A stretch of 64,000 nt of DNA, taken from the NCBI GenBank assembly GCA_039800005.1, contig JBDLRN010000031.1:1-64000 (forward strand). The letters run 5' to 3'. Shown one piece after another: positions 44,755 through 53,604 of the stretch. Below the pieces are notes generated by a model that was given only the letters and a program-made list of their open reading frames with translations, did no database searches and was not told where the DNA came from. The translations under genes and the position numbers were made by a program. The stretch's first letter is position 1, and the number at the start of each line of letters is the position of its first letter. The DNA is from Casp-actino8 sp039800005 (GTDB lineage: Bacteria; Actinomycetota; Acidimicrobiia; Acidimicrobiales; Ilumatobacteraceae).

Positions 44755-45780
44755 TCACTCGGCCCGACCGACCGGCTGGCCGTCGATGATCTGATCGAGG
44801 TATTCCGAGAGCCCGTAGCCCTTCTTGCCGGCGTGTTCGGCCGAGGTCATGGTCCACTCGGTCATGCCCTCGCTGATGCGGGTGGTGAGCCAGTCGCCGT
44901 CGGGAGTCTGGCGACGATTGCGCAACGGGATGAGACTCATCACCTCGCCGGTGAATGTCCATTCCTTGTTGCTACGCGACGATCGCAGAACTGCTTCGAT
45001 CTTCTGGTGATAGGTGTCGTCGCCGTGGAACTCGGTCGAGATCTCGGCGTGATCGCACAGATGCAATTGTCCGTTCTCCCAGACGAATCCGCCACGCGAG
45101 CCGGGTCCATCCTTCTTGGCGACGCGCGACAACATGAAGCCGAGATCACGGTCGAAGTTGGCGGTGAGCCAGCGGTAGTACCACGGTGCCTGCCAATAGC
45201 GCGGGCCCCACGAGTGGTCGCGTAGGCCGAAACCTTGGATGTCCCACTCCTGCTCACCGACGCGGATGGTGCCCTTGGCCTCGACCAGCTGTTCGTAGTG
45301 GCCCTTGGCGAACTCTTCCCCTGGTGCCTCGTGCGGAGTGTCGGGTTCGCCGCCGAACATGCTGCTGCGTCCCTGGCCGCTGAACGTGATGTGCACTTCG
45401 CACTCGGAGTAGGGGTTGTTGGTGAAGGCCGACTTGGGGTCGACCATCTGCTCGGGTTCGGCGAGGACGACGACCTTGCCGACGAAGTCGATCTTCAACT
45501 CCTCGAAGGGCTTCACCATCGTCCAGGTGAGTCCGGCCGCGTCGAGCTTGTCGTTGTTCTCGATCGGCGGACGCTTGAACATGAAGCCCACCGAGCCGTC
45601 GGGCAGATAGATGCACACCGTCATCTCGGCGTAGCCCTCGTTGGCACGGTTGCCCATTCGGAACCAGCCACCCACTTTGTGGCGCGGATCGAAGCAGTTG
45701 ATGTACATGCTCTCGTTGAAGTTCGACTCGGGTCCGAGTTCGTGCATGTATTCGTCGGCGGGTTCCAGGCGTACTCCCAT
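44755..45780 (-). CDS. CrtC/AttH-like beta-barrel protein, function unknown
   Basis: A 341-residue soluble protein made largely of beta-strands. It has a WGPRYWQAPWYYRWL block after IQGFGLRDHSWG, reminiscent of the duplicated lipocalin-like fold of hydroxyneurosporene synthase/AttH and of uncharacterised actinobacterial proteins found near acyl-CoA genes. I cannot assign an enzyme activity. It has no signal peptide. The gene ends 7 bases from the phosphohexomutase stop, converging with it. Confidence 0.6.
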   Translation of the reverse strand: MGVRLEPADEYMHELGPESNFNESMYINCFDPRHKVGGWFRMGNRANEGYAEMTVCIYLPDGSVGFMFKRPPIENNDKLDAAGLTWTMVKPFEELKIDFVGKVVVLAEPEQMVDPKSAFTNNPYSECEVHITFSGQGRSSMFGGEPDTPHEAPGEEFAKGHYEQLVEAKGTIRVGEQEWDIQGFGLRDHSWGPRYWQAPWYYRWLTANFDRDLGFMLSRVAKKDGPGSRGGFVWENGQLHLCDHAEISTEFHGDDTYHQKIEAVLRSSRSNKEWTFTGEVMSLIPLRNRRQTPDGDWLTTRISEGMTEWTMTSAEHAGKKGYGLSEYLDQIIDGQPVGRAE

Positions 45781-45798
45781 GAGGACGACCGTAGCCGT

Positions 45799-46083
45799 TC
45801 AGAACAACGTGAGTTGCTCCCAGGTGACCGCCACTTCGGTGATGGGGCGCCACACCGGACGCCCCCGGCGACCGGGCCGTCGGACTTCGAGTCGTTCCGG
45901 ACGAAGTGAACGGGCCGCGCCATGGGCATCGTGCACGGTGATGCTGCCGTCGCGCTCGACCCACGAGATGCGACCCTCCTGCCAGCGGCCACGGTCGGCG
46001 CGGCGGAAACGGACTTCCTCACCTGGACGCAGGCCGAGACGTCGCAGGATCTCGGATTGCTCGGGTGACGAGCGCGGGGCCAT
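45799..46083 (-). CDS. Small basic protein ending in a beta-clamp-type QLTLF motif
   Basis: This 94-residue protein has an Arg-rich, beta-strand-rich middle (GEEVRFRRADRGRWQEGRISWVERDG) that suggests an SH3/Tudor-like barrel. Its extreme C-terminus is WEQLTLF. The last five residues, QLTLF, match the bacterial sliding-clamp binding consensus QL(S/D/T)LF, placed at a C-terminus as in several clamp partners. The family is otherwise unfamiliar to me. The ATG at 46083 overlaps the SDR stop by one base (TGATG), so it is translationally coupled to the SDR gene. Function inferred only from the motif. Confidence 0.72.
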   Translation of the reverse strand: MAPRSSPEQSEILRRLGLRPGEEVRFRRADRGRWQEGRISWVERDGSITVHDAHGAARSLRPERLEVRRPGRRGRPVWRPITEVAVTWEQLTLF

Positions 46084-46910
46084 CAGAGATCGCCCATGAC
46101 GCGCGACTGCAGTCGTCGCATGCCGTTGATCCATCGGTCGCGATCGGCGACTTTCTTGGCTTCGAAGTCGGCGACCTGTGCGTGGGGCAGGATCAAGAAA
46201 CGCTCGTCGGCGACAGCCTGGGCCACCACCGCTGCCACTTGGTCGGGTTCGAGAACCGCACCGGCGGCGCGAACCACGTCTCCTGCCCCGGCGCCACCGA
46301 TGTCGCCCCCGGTGAGCATGTCGGTGTTGACTCCCTGCGGGCAGAGGCAGCTGACCTTCACGCCACGATCGCCGTACGTGATCGAGAGCCATTCGGCGAA
46401 GGCGACGGCGGCGTGCTTGGTGACCGAATAAGGACCCGAGCCGATCTGGGCCAACAAGCCGGCGGCCGAGGCGGTGGAACAGAAGTAGCCCGACCCGCGA
46501 GCGAGCCATTCGGGAAGCAAGTACTTGGCGGCCCATCGATGAGCGTGCACGTTGATGGCGAACGAACGCGACCATTCGTCCTCCGATGTCGTCTCGACGA
46601 AGGATCCGAGACCGACGCCGGCGTTGGCGAAGAAGAGGTCGATCTCGCCCAACAGTCGTCGGGACTCCTCGACGAGCGTGCGATTGCCGTCCTCGGTGGC
46701 GACGTCGGCCACGACGGCGAAGGCGCTCGCGGTGCGAGTTCGGTTCAGCTCGCCGGCCACCTGCGACAATGCGTCGGCCTTGACGTCGGCCACGACGACC
46801 GTGGCCCCGTCGGCGTGAAAACGGCGGGCGAGTGCGGCGCCGATCCCACCGGCCGCACCGGTGATGACGATTCTCGCTCCGCTCAGGTCCACGTCGGGAT
46901 CGTAGGTCAC
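46083..46910 (-). CDS. SDR family oxidoreductase
   Basis: A 275-residue short-chain dehydrogenase. TGAAGGIG near residue 16 binds the cofactor, FANAGVG near 92 is the NNAG equivalent, and PYSVTKHAAVAFAEWL supplies Tyr and Lys. It resembles the broad-specificity 'ketoacyl reductase' SDRs of actinobacteria. The GTG at 46910 is chosen because upstream codons belong to the intergenic promoter region; other GTGs further up are possible. It is divergent from the 63-residue small gene and precedes the clamp-motif gene. Confidence 0.82.
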   Translation of the reverse strand: MTYDPDVDLSGARIVITGAAGGIGAALARRFHADGATVVVADVKADALSQVAGELNRTRTASAFAVVADVATEDGNRTLVEESRRLLGEIDLFFANAGVGLGSFVETTSEDEWSRSFAINVHAHRWAAKYLLPEWLARGSGYFCSTASAAGLLAQIGSGPYSVTKHAAVAFAEWLSITYGDRGVKVSCLCPQGVNTDMLTGGDIGGAGAGDVVRAAGAVLEPDQVAAVVAQAVADERFLILPHAQVADFEAKKVADRDRWINGMRRLQSRVMGDL

Positions 46911-47097
46911 CTGCGGGGGAAGCCGAAGATCCACCCCGTTTGTGGCGAACGGCTCGCCGGCTGGGATCTCCCCGCCGACCGATCGTGGATCCACCCCACT
47001 ACGATTCACATGCGCGACGATGTCGTGCGTTACCTTTCTCGGAACAGCCGGACTTCGACTGGTTCGGGAACGGAAGCCTGATGACGAGGAGACGACG

Positions 47098-47289
47098 ATG
47101 ACGGGTACGCAGGTCGCAGAGCCGTTGAACGGTGAGGTGAACGACAAGACCTCTCACGAGGACGTGATCGCTCAGGCCCTCGTCATCATCGACGACGCTC
47201 TGTCCCAGATGGTGCGCCGCGAGCTCGTTTCGGCCGGTGAGATCAGCGACCTGCTGCTCGACGTCCGCAATCTTCTGACCCGCGCCTGA
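47098..47289 (+). CDS. Small conserved-looking protein, 63 residues
   Basis: A 63-residue acidic helical protein (VIAQALVIIDDALSQM and RRELVSAGEISDLLLDVRNLL are predicted amphipathic helices). The ATG at 47098 has GAGGAG seven bases upstream, and a TTCACA/TTACCT pair further up could be promoter hexamers. A hairpin with a T-rich tail follows the stop, so it looks like a complete single-gene unit. I do not recognise the family. Confidence 0.65.
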   Translation: MTGTQVAEPLNGEVNDKTSHEDVIAQALVIIDDALSQMVRRELVSAGEISDLLLDVRNLLTRA

Positions 47290-47293
47290 GCGG

Positions 47294-48829
47294 TCAGGTC
47301 GTCGGCTTAGCCGACGACTTCTTCTGACTCGGCTTCGCCGACGACGTTCTCGTGTTCGGCTTCGCCGGCGGCTTCTTCTGACTCGGCTTCGCCGACTTCT
47401 TCTTCGGCGAGCGTGTCGTCGCCTTCCGGGGCTGAGCGGCGATCAGATCGTCGAACGAATCAGCCAACAGGTCGTGCAGGAGTTGGGGTCGAGACACTGC
47501 CGCGGTGTCGATGTTCACGCCCATGTCGAGGCTGCCGACGTGCGACAAGAGCGTGAGGTTGAAGGCCACGCCAGCGAGGGGCCCGAAAGGGAAATTGTGC
47601 AGGATCTCCGACCCGGCCACGAAGACCGGTATCGGTGTTCCCTTGACGTTCGAGGTGGCGAAGTCGACGGTCTGGGACTGCATACGGGCCACCCGAGTGA
47701 GGACGGCCGTGGGAAGACTGCTGGCCAGGGACGCGATCGTCGACAGGCTTCCGACCGCTGGGTCGGACGCGGCGGCCGAGCTGCGCGTGGCGACCTCGAC
47801 GAAGCGATCGGCGGCGCTCATCTCGACGGTCGGAACCACGAAGCGGGCGAGTGAGAACGCGTTGGCGGCGTCGGAGCCCGAATCCCGGGAGCGGGTGCTG
47901 ATGGCCATCGACGCGCGAAGTTCGTCCACCGGGGCTCCGCATTCCCGGTGGTATCGGCCTGCCGCGTCGCTGGCGGCCGACAGGAGGGCGGTATTGAGGG
48001 TCCCGCCGAGACGACGGGCAGCGTCGCGAACGTCGATGAAGGGAACGCGAAGAACTTCGGCGTGCCGACGGGTCGAACGATCGATCCAGATCGGTGAACG
48101 AGCCGACTCGACGTCGGTGAGCTGGCCGAGAACCGTGCGCAGCGAGTCGAGGGTCGACGCTCCCTGCGACGGAATGCTGGCCGGATCGGCGACCAGGTCG
48201 CGGATCTGTCGAACGAGCGCGAGGGGCAGACGGAACGAGCCGGCCAACATGTCGCGCCACATCTCGTTGTGCACGAGCGAGCGATCGAGTTCGTGCTCGA
48301 CCGGATCGCGCTCGAGTGGAGCAGGTTCGGGCGCATCGCGTTCGAAGTCGAAGAACTGCAGCGAGAGCTGCACGGTGCCCTCACCGTCGGCGATGGTGTG
48401 GTGGAGTTTCTCGACGAGCGCAGCTCTCCCGTCGGGCAAGCCTTCGATCACGACGAACTGCCACAACGGACGCGTGCGATCGAAGGGATCGGCGACCAAC
48501 AAGGACACCAGATCGAGAAGTTGACGCATGGAGCCGGGAGCGGGCAGGGCGACTCGACGGAGGTGGAAGTCGATGTCGAAATCGGGATCGTCGATCCACA
48601 TCGGTGACGACAGATTGGCGGGCGCCGACTGCACGCGCTGGCGAAGACGGGGAATGGCCACCGTGGCGCGTTCCATGCGGCGGCGCAGGCGGTCGAAGTC
48701 GGGAGCCCGATCGAGGATCGACACGTTGGCGAAGGTCGACGAGAGGTAGGGATCCTTTTCGAGGCGCCACATCAACGCCTCGGCGTCGGTCATTCGTCGG
48801 TCGAAAGTGATGTCGCTGGCCACCCGCAC
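47294..48829 (-). CDS. WS/DGAT family O-acyltransferase
   Basis: A 511-residue wax ester synthase/acyl-CoA:diacylglycerol acyltransferase. The catalytic HHTIADG is at 143-149 (HHxxxDG) and the C-terminal domain (NVKGTPIPVFVAG...) completes the family pattern. It makes triacylglycerol or wax esters at the membrane or lipid droplet surface. The last 45 residues are Lys/Ser/Pro repeats (SAKPSQKK twice, SAKPTT), an unusual basic tail. GTG at 48829 retains the family's FDRRM(S/T)DAEALMW start; ATG at 48793 is an alternative. Confidence 0.9.
   Translation of the reverse strand: MRVASDITFDRRMTDAEALMWRLEKDPYLSSTFANVSILDRAPDFDRLRRRMERATVAIPRLRQRVQSAPANLSSPMWIDDPDFDIDFHLRRVALPAPGSMRQLLDLVSLLVADPFDRTRPLWQFVVIEGLPDGRAALVEKLHHTIADGEGTVQLSLQFFDFERDAPEPAPLERDPVEHELDRSLVHNEMWRDMLAGSFRLPLALVRQIRDLVADPASIPSQGASTLDSLRTVLGQLTDVESARSPIWIDRSTRRHAEVLRVPFIDVRDAARRLGGTLNTALLSAASDAAGRYHRECGAPVDELRASMAISTRSRDSGSDAANAFSLARFVVPTVEMSAADRFVEVATRSSAAASDPAVGSLSTIASLASSLPTAVLTRVARMQSQTVDFATSNVKGTPIPVFVAGSEILHNFPFGPLAGVAFNLTLLSHVGSLDMGVNIDTAAVSRPQLLHDLLADSFDDLIAAQPRKATTRSPKKKSAKPSQKKPPAKPNTRTSSAKPSQKKSSAKPTT
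47298..47318 (+). terminator. Hairpin after the 63-residue gene
   Basis: GTCGTCGGC, loop TTA, GCCGACGAC is a perfect 9-bp stem followed by TTCTTCT on the plus strand. It ends transcription of the small gene and lies inside the 3' coding end of the convergent WS/DGAT gene. Confidence 0.55.
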
Positions 48830-48859
48830 AGGTTAGGCACGCCAGATACGGTCAGGGGC

Positions 48860-50044
48860 ATGGCGTTGCGTCTCCTGGCGGGTCTCGCTCTGATCGGAAC
48901 GGGAGTTCTCGTGACGGGATGTTCGTCCTCCGAACCCGTCGCGCGAGGCCTCGTCGACGTCGACCCGAACGTCATGTCGGCCGACGAATTCCTCGGCGTC
49001 GACCGGTGGGAGGTCGTCATCTGTCGGATTCCCGATGACGTGTCGGATCCCACCTACGCGACCGACGCCGAACGTCTCGTCATCGACGTCGATGCCCTCG
49101 TGGCGCGCCTCGACGGAGTGTCGAAGTACTTTGCGCGTTGGTCGCACGGCCGTTACACGATCGAGTGGGTTCCGGCGGCCGACGTGGTGATCGATCCCGA
49201 CGAAACCTCCTACGACTGCGCCGATCGGGCCCTCGATGCGAGCGATCCGACCACGAACGGAGTGCTGGTGGTGGCCGACGCGCAGCACGACGTCGCGGCA
49301 CCAGGAGGATGGGGGCGACGAGGGGAGAGGTGCGATCGGCCATGCGCGGCGCACGAGTCGCGGCGAGCGGCCTACGTGGGAGCGTCCGACTTCGTCTCGT
49401 ACTGGGGTGACGACTCGCCTCTCGATCTGATCGAACACGAGATCGGCCATGCGCTCGGCTGGCCGCACAGTGCGACGTCGGCGGGAGTGGGCGACGTCCA
49501 CGTCTACGACAGCGATCTCGACGTGATGAGCAACAGTGCCGCACCGCGCGACGTCGACGAGACGCGGCGCCACGCGCCAGGAGCGCTCGCCCTCGATGCG
49601 TGGTCGGCCGGTTGGCTCGACGACGACGAGGTCGTCGTGGTCTCGCTCGACGGGATCCGACCCGGCGACTGGCAGGACGCGGTACGGCTCGTCGCTTCGG
49701 ATTCGGCGCCGAGCGACACCGACGTCCGACTGCTGGTCGTCGACGTGGGAGCGACATGGTTCTCCGTGGAGGCCGTCGCCGATCGTGGCGACAACGACCA
49801 CCTGGAGGAGTCCGGGGTCGCGATTCACGAGATCGTGTTCGACTCCGACGCGCCCGAGGGGCGTTGGCACGTCGTCCAACCGGTGGGGACGAGCGATTCA
49901 CGCCTTCTCGGTAACGGTGGCCAATGGTCGTCGGCGGGTTCTGGACTCTCGATAGCGGTGGGTGAGTTCACGGTCGACGACGGAGTGCTCGGCGTCGACG
50001 TGCGACTCCGTCGCGAGGTTGGCTGGTCGAGATGGGCGCCGTGA
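48860..50044 (+). CDS. Metzincin-like zinc metalloprotease lipoprotein
   Basis: A 394-residue exported protein. A lipobox with Cys21 (VTGCSSS) makes it membrane-anchored outside the cell. The zinc motif HEIGHALGWPH (His193, Glu194, His197, His203) and a Met-turn-like DVMSNS (Met223) match the metzincin layout. The N-terminal half resembles immune-inhibitor/M6-type proteases only loosely, and the C-terminal 170 residues form a beta-rich domain. Substrate unknown. It is divergent from the WS/DGAT gene. Confidence 0.75.
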   Translation: MALRLLAGLALIGTGVLVTGCSSSEPVARGLVDVDPNVMSADEFLGVDRWEVVICRIPDDVSDPTYATDAERLVIDVDALVARLDGVSKYFARWSHGRYTIEWVPAADVVIDPDETSYDCADRALDASDPTTNGVLVVADAQHDVAAPGGWGRRGERCDRPCAAHESRRAAYVGASDFVSYWGDDSPLDLIEHEIGHALGWPHSATSAGVGDVHVYDSDLDVMSNSAAPRDVDETRRHAPGALALDAWSAGWLDDDEVVVVSLDGIRPGDWQDAVRLVASDSAPSDTDVRLLVVDVGATWFSVEAVADRGDNDHLEESGVAIHEIVFDSDAPEGRWHVVQPVGTSDSRLLGNGGQWSSAGSGLSIAVGEFTVDDGVLGVDVRLRREVGWSRWAP

Positions 50045-50065
50045 ACGTGGGCGATGGTGGGATCG

Positions 50066-50665
50066 TCAGCGAGGCACCGACGTGTGCTTGAACTCGTTGA
50101 GGATCGGCCAGTCGATGGTGTCGAGAATTCGCTCGATGGTGTGAACTGCCAGCGCTTCGTCGCCTTCGGCGCGATCGAGCAATCGGACGAACACGGCCTT
50201 GTCGTCGACCACGAAGACCGGAACGCCCCACACGTGGTGGCTCGCCGCGTAACGAGTGTGCTCGTCGCGAATCGTGGCGAGTGGACGGCCGCTGTCGACT
50301 TCGGCGAACACCGAGAGCGGGTCGATGCCGCAGCCTCGCAGGACGTTGCTCAGGTCGTCGCGATTGCGGATGTTTCCGCCGAGCGAGTGCTTGAACTCGT
50401 ACAGCGAGTGGTGAAGATCGACGAACGCATGCGGCTGTTGATCTCGGACGGCGACGGCGACCTGCAGAGCGAGAATTCCCGAATCGGTCTCGGGGGCGTC
50501 CCACACGTCGGGCATGCCGGCTTCCACATGTGACTGGCCGAGACAGAAAGGAAGAAAGGTCACGTCCCAGTCGGCGCCGGCGCGCAGTCCGGTGACCACG
50601 TGATCGTGAGCGATGCGACCGTAGGGGCATCGGTAGTCCCAGGTGAGGGCGAAGGTGCGGGTCAT
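50066..50665 (-). CDS. DsbA-family thioredoxin-like protein (single-Cys motif)
   Basis: A 199-residue DsbA-fold protein. The active-site region is WDYRCPYG: the usual second cysteine of CxxC is replaced by Gly, as in HCCA isomerase-like or mycothiol-dependent members. The GVPVFVVDD cis-Pro loop is present. No signal peptide is seen, so it is cytosolic. It may be an isomerase or a mycothiol-linked reductase. ATG at 50665 is preferred over 50686, which lies in the neighbouring PAP2 3' end. Confidence 0.78.
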   Translation of the reverse strand: MTRTFALTWDYRCPYGRIAHDHVVTGLRAGADWDVTFLPFCLGQSHVEAGMPDVWDAPETDSGILALQVAVAVRDQQPHAFVDLHHSLYEFKHSLGGNIRNRDDLSNVLRGCGIDPLSVFAEVDSGRPLATIRDEHTRYAASHHVWGVPVFVVDDKAVFVRLLDRAEGDEALAVHTIERILDTIDWPILNEFKHTSVPR

Positions 50666-50682
50666 GTGTTCTCCTCGATCGA

Positions 50683-51264
50683 TCAACGAAGTCTCTTCAC
50701 GATCGGACGGACGAGCAAGCCGAGGCCGATACCGACCGCGGCGCCGCCGATCACGTCAGACGCATGATGGATGCGGACGAAGGCGCGACTCGTGCCCACC
50801 ACGGTGGCCAGACCGAACCACAGCGGAGCCGATTTCTTACCGTCGAGAGTGGTGAGCACGGTGGCGGCGAAGGCGGCCGCACTGGCGTGTCCACTCGGGA
50901 AACTGCTCGTCGACGGTGTGCGCACCGTGAAGCGATCGTCGCCGCTGGCGGTGGGGCGCTCGCGACGGAACAAGCGCTTGATCCCTTGGTTCACGACGAG
51001 GGACTCGGCACCGAGCAGTATCGAGAGCACGATCGCCTGATCGGCCCGACGGTCGCTGGTCAGACCGCGAACGGCTCCGACCGTGTGCCAGATCAGGCTC
51101 CAGTCGCCGAGATGGCTGGCCGAGGTGAACACGCGACCAGCTGTCGGTGACGAACGGAGCGACTCGAGGCGTTCGTCGACGAACCGATCGAAACGGGCCA
51201 CGGTCGAGCCGAGAGAGTCGACGCCGCGATGTGCGTTCTGCTCGGGTGTCGTGGGGTCCGACAT
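50683..51264 (-). CDS. PAP2-family phosphatase
   Basis: A 193-residue membrane phosphatase of the type-2 phosphatidic acid phosphatase family. All three PAP2 motifs are visible: KRLFRRERP, FPSGHAS and SRAFVRIHHASDVIGG. It would dephosphorylate a lipid phosphate such as undecaprenyl or phosphatidic acid derivatives. ATG at 51264 lies 11 bases from the hydrolase stop. It is part of a same-strand run with the hydrolase, LapA-like and lipid genes. Confidence 0.85.
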   Translation of the reverse strand: MSDPTTPEQNAHRGVDSLGSTVARFDRFVDERLESLRSSPTAGRVFTSASHLGDWSLIWHTVGAVRGLTSDRRADQAIVLSILLGAESLVVNQGIKRLFRRERPTASGDDRFTVRTPSTSSFPSGHASAAAFAATVLTTLDGKKSAPLWFGLATVVGTSRAFVRIHHASDVIGGAAVGIGLGLLVRPIVKRLR

Positions 51265-51275
51265 CGACCGCGACC

Positions 51276-52118
51276 TCAGGGCTCGAGGGTGTCGGCGAAG
51301 GTGTCGATGATGCGAGCGATGCGCGCCGGATCGACGAAGGGTCCGAAGTGGTCGAGATCGCTGTATTCGATGTGTTTGCCGTTGGGGAGTTGATCGGCGA
51401 CGGCTTCGGCCCATCCGGACGGTTGGAACGGTTCGGGGTGACCCGAGAGCACCCACACCGGGATCTCGAGACTGGCCAGCTTCTTCCACAACTGCGGAAC
51501 GTTGGGATTGCGAAAGTTCTCGGCCTCGGTCGAGGGGTCGCACTTCAGGTGGACCTGACCGTCGTCACCCGGGCGCAGACCGCCGCGCACGTAGGCCTCG
51601 AGGGCTTCGGGGGTGAAAGCCGACATCGGCAACTTCGACGAATAGTTGGCGATGGCGTCCTCGTAACTCTTGAACGAGGACTTGCGTCGAGCCGCGCCGT
51701 CGGCGAGCAGATTGGGTCGGTTGGCCGGCATGCGCAGATCGGCCGGCGGCACGATCGGTTCGTACACGAGCAGGCCACGAAAGAGCGAGGGATCCTTGAC
51801 GGCGGCCATGAGGAGAGTGGCGCCACCCATCGAGTGGCCCACACCGATGATTCCGCCCGGCTCGTGCAGAGCCTTGGCCACGGCCGTGGTGTCGGCGCCG
51901 TAGCCGGCCCAGGCGATCTTCCAGTTCTTGGGCAGCGGCGTGTCGCCGTGGCCGCGATGGTCGTGCGCGTAGCAGTGGAAGCGGCGGGTCAGATGCTGAG
52001 CGACCGGACCCCAGCACAGACCGTGGAAGCCGTTGGCGTGGGACAACAGAAGGGGAGCACCCTGCCCACCGAGGTCGTGGACCTCGACTTTCACTCCGTT
52101 GGTCGATGCAACTTTCAC
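51276..52118 (-). CDS. Alpha/beta hydrolase
   Basis: A 280-residue alpha/beta hydrolase. The oxyanion region LSHANGFHG is followed by DHRGHGDT, the nucleophile elbow GHSMGG with Ser96, and a late DLDHFGPF that can supply the catalytic His. The acid residue is not certain. The substrate is unknown; ester or lactone hydrolysis is the default. It belongs to the reverse-strand run with lipid metabolism genes. Confidence 0.85.
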   Translation of the reverse strand: MKVASTNGVKVEVHDLGGQGAPLLLSHANGFHGLCWGPVAQHLTRRFHCYAHDHRGHGDTPLPKNWKIAWAGYGADTTAVAKALHEPGGIIGVGHSMGGATLLMAAVKDPSLFRGLLVYEPIVPPADLRMPANRPNLLADGAARRKSSFKSYEDAIANYSSKLPMSAFTPEALEAYVRGGLRPGDDGQVHLKCDPSTEAENFRNPNVPQLWKKLASLEIPVWVLSGHPEPFQPSGWAEAVADQLPNGKHIEYSDLDHFGPFVDPARIARIIDTFADTLEP

Positions 52119-52195
52119 GTGTCGGTATCTCGTTCGGGACGAGCCGGTCCCGTCGGAGATCGCCGGACGTCAGTCGAGTTCGTCGGCCGCGGAGG

Positions 52196-52435
52196 TCAGT
52201 CCTTGTGGCGCCGAATGCGATTGAGCCCGATGACGAGGCGATCGAGCAGGACGCCGATCAGAATCGCCACGATCAGACTGATCGAGAGCTGGCTGTTGAT
52301 TTCGAAGAAGAGGAATTCTACGGGTGTTTCGTCCCAGTTCTGCACGACGAACGCGCCCACCACGAGAGCGACCAGTGCCACACCGACGAGGCGCCACGGC
52401 ACGTCGCGTGATTTTTCCTGCGGAATCTCGTTCAT
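52196..52435 (-). CDS. LapA-like small membrane protein
   Basis: A 79-residue protein with two membrane segments (VGVALVALVVGAFVVQN and SISLIVAILIGVLLD) and a basic C-terminus. The QNWDETPVEFLFF linker is the pattern of the LapA (DUF1049) family, which scaffolds membrane assemblies in other bacteria. The ATG at 52435 follows an upstream GGGAGG. Its role in a Gram-positive-type cell is not established. Confidence 0.75.
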   Translation of the reverse strand: MNEIPQEKSRDVPWRLVGVALVALVVGAFVVQNWDETPVEFLFFEINSQLSISLIVAILIGVLLDRLVIGLNRIRRHKD

Positions 52436-52466
52436 CGCCACCTCCCGGATCGCTCTACCTGGTGAT

Positions 52467-53594
52467 TCACGACGAGGTGGGCCGTTCGGGTCGAGGCTCC
52501 CTCGGCAATCCGAGCAGACGTTCGCCGATGATGTTGCGCTGTACCTGACTGGTTCCGCCGGCGATACGCCCCCCGGGGGCGGCCAGCAATCCGAACGCAT
52601 CGGGGCCCTCGAGAGTGGCGTCGGGTCCGGCGATGTCGGCCCGCAACATCGCCACCTCGAACATCATTTCGGTGATGCCGAGTTTCATGAGCGAGGCCGC
52701 CGTCGAGGCGATCGGCCCCTGACGTTGAGCCATGGCCTTGTAGGCCATGCCCTTCGACAGCAACGTCGCGAGTTCCTGGCGTTCGGTGGACGACAGATCG
52801 CGACCTTCGGCGAGTCGCGAGATCGACTCGAGTCGACGCTCGAGCGAGATGACACTCGTGCCGATGTGGCCGCGTTCGGAAGTGAGGACCGCCATGCCCA
52901 CACCCCATCCGCCGTGGAGCGGACCGAGAAGGGCGTCGGACGGAACCTCGACGTCGGTGAAGAACACTTCGTCGAACTCGGCTTCGCCGGTCATCTGCTT
53001 CAACGGCCGAATGTCGATGCCAGGAAGGCTCATGTCGAGCAGGAAGAAGCTGATGCCCTCGTGCTTGGGCGCGGCCGGATCGGTACGCGCCATGAGAATG
53101 CCCCAGTTGCTGTAGCGGCCGCCCGAACACCAGACCTTCTGGCCGTTCACGATCCAGCGATCGCCGTCGCGTTCGGCGCGAGTGCTGAGCGATCCGAGGT
53201 CACTGCCCGCGCCCGGCTCGCTGAACAACTGGCACCAGACGTGTTCGGCGCGCAAGGTCTTCTCGAGATGGGTCGTCTTGTGCTCGTCGGAGCCGAACTT
53301 CTGGATCGCGCCACCGGCCAACACGAGACCGACCATGTTGAACACTCCGGGCACTCCCGCCAGCGCGCACTCGAACAGCCACTGCGCCTGATGGGCCGGA
53401 GTCAGGCCTCGGCCGCCGAATTCGACCGGCCAATGAATGCCGGCCCAGCCGGAGGCGTACAGATGTCGTTGCCATTCGAGACCACGTTCGACGAGGTCGG
53501 GTGGGCAGATCGCGCCGTAGTCGCGGGGCGCCAGGTGCGCGTTGGCGGCGAGCCAACTCCTTGCCTCGGTCGCGAAGTCGTCCAGGTCGATCAC
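52467..53594 (-). CDS. Acyl-CoA dehydrogenase
   Basis: A 375-residue flavoprotein of the acyl-CoA dehydrogenase family, FadE-like. WCQLFSEPGAGSDLGS and the WCSGGRYSNWGILMARTD block give the FAD and substrate regions, and GGTSQVQRNIIGERLLGLPREP is the ending. The GTG at 53594 is ten bases past the SDR stop, so it belongs to the same operon. An incomplete start region upstream contains no better candidate. Confidence 0.88.
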   Translation of the reverse strand: MIDLDDFATEARSWLAANAHLAPRDYGAICPPDLVERGLEWQRHLYASGWAGIHWPVEFGGRGLTPAHQAQWLFECALAGVPGVFNMVGLVLAGGAIQKFGSDEHKTTHLEKTLRAEHVWCQLFSEPGAGSDLGSLSTRAERDGDRWIVNGQKVWCSGGRYSNWGILMARTDPAAPKHEGISFFLLDMSLPGIDIRPLKQMTGEAEFDEVFFTDVEVPSDALLGPLHGGWGVGMAVLTSERGHIGTSVISLERRLESISRLAEGRDLSSTERQELATLLSKGMAYKAMAQRQGPIASTAASLMKLGITEMMFEVAMLRADIAGPDATLEGPDAFGLLAAPGGRIAGGTSQVQRNIIGERLLGLPREPRPERPTSS

Positions 53595-53604
53595 GACGGA
53601 TCCC

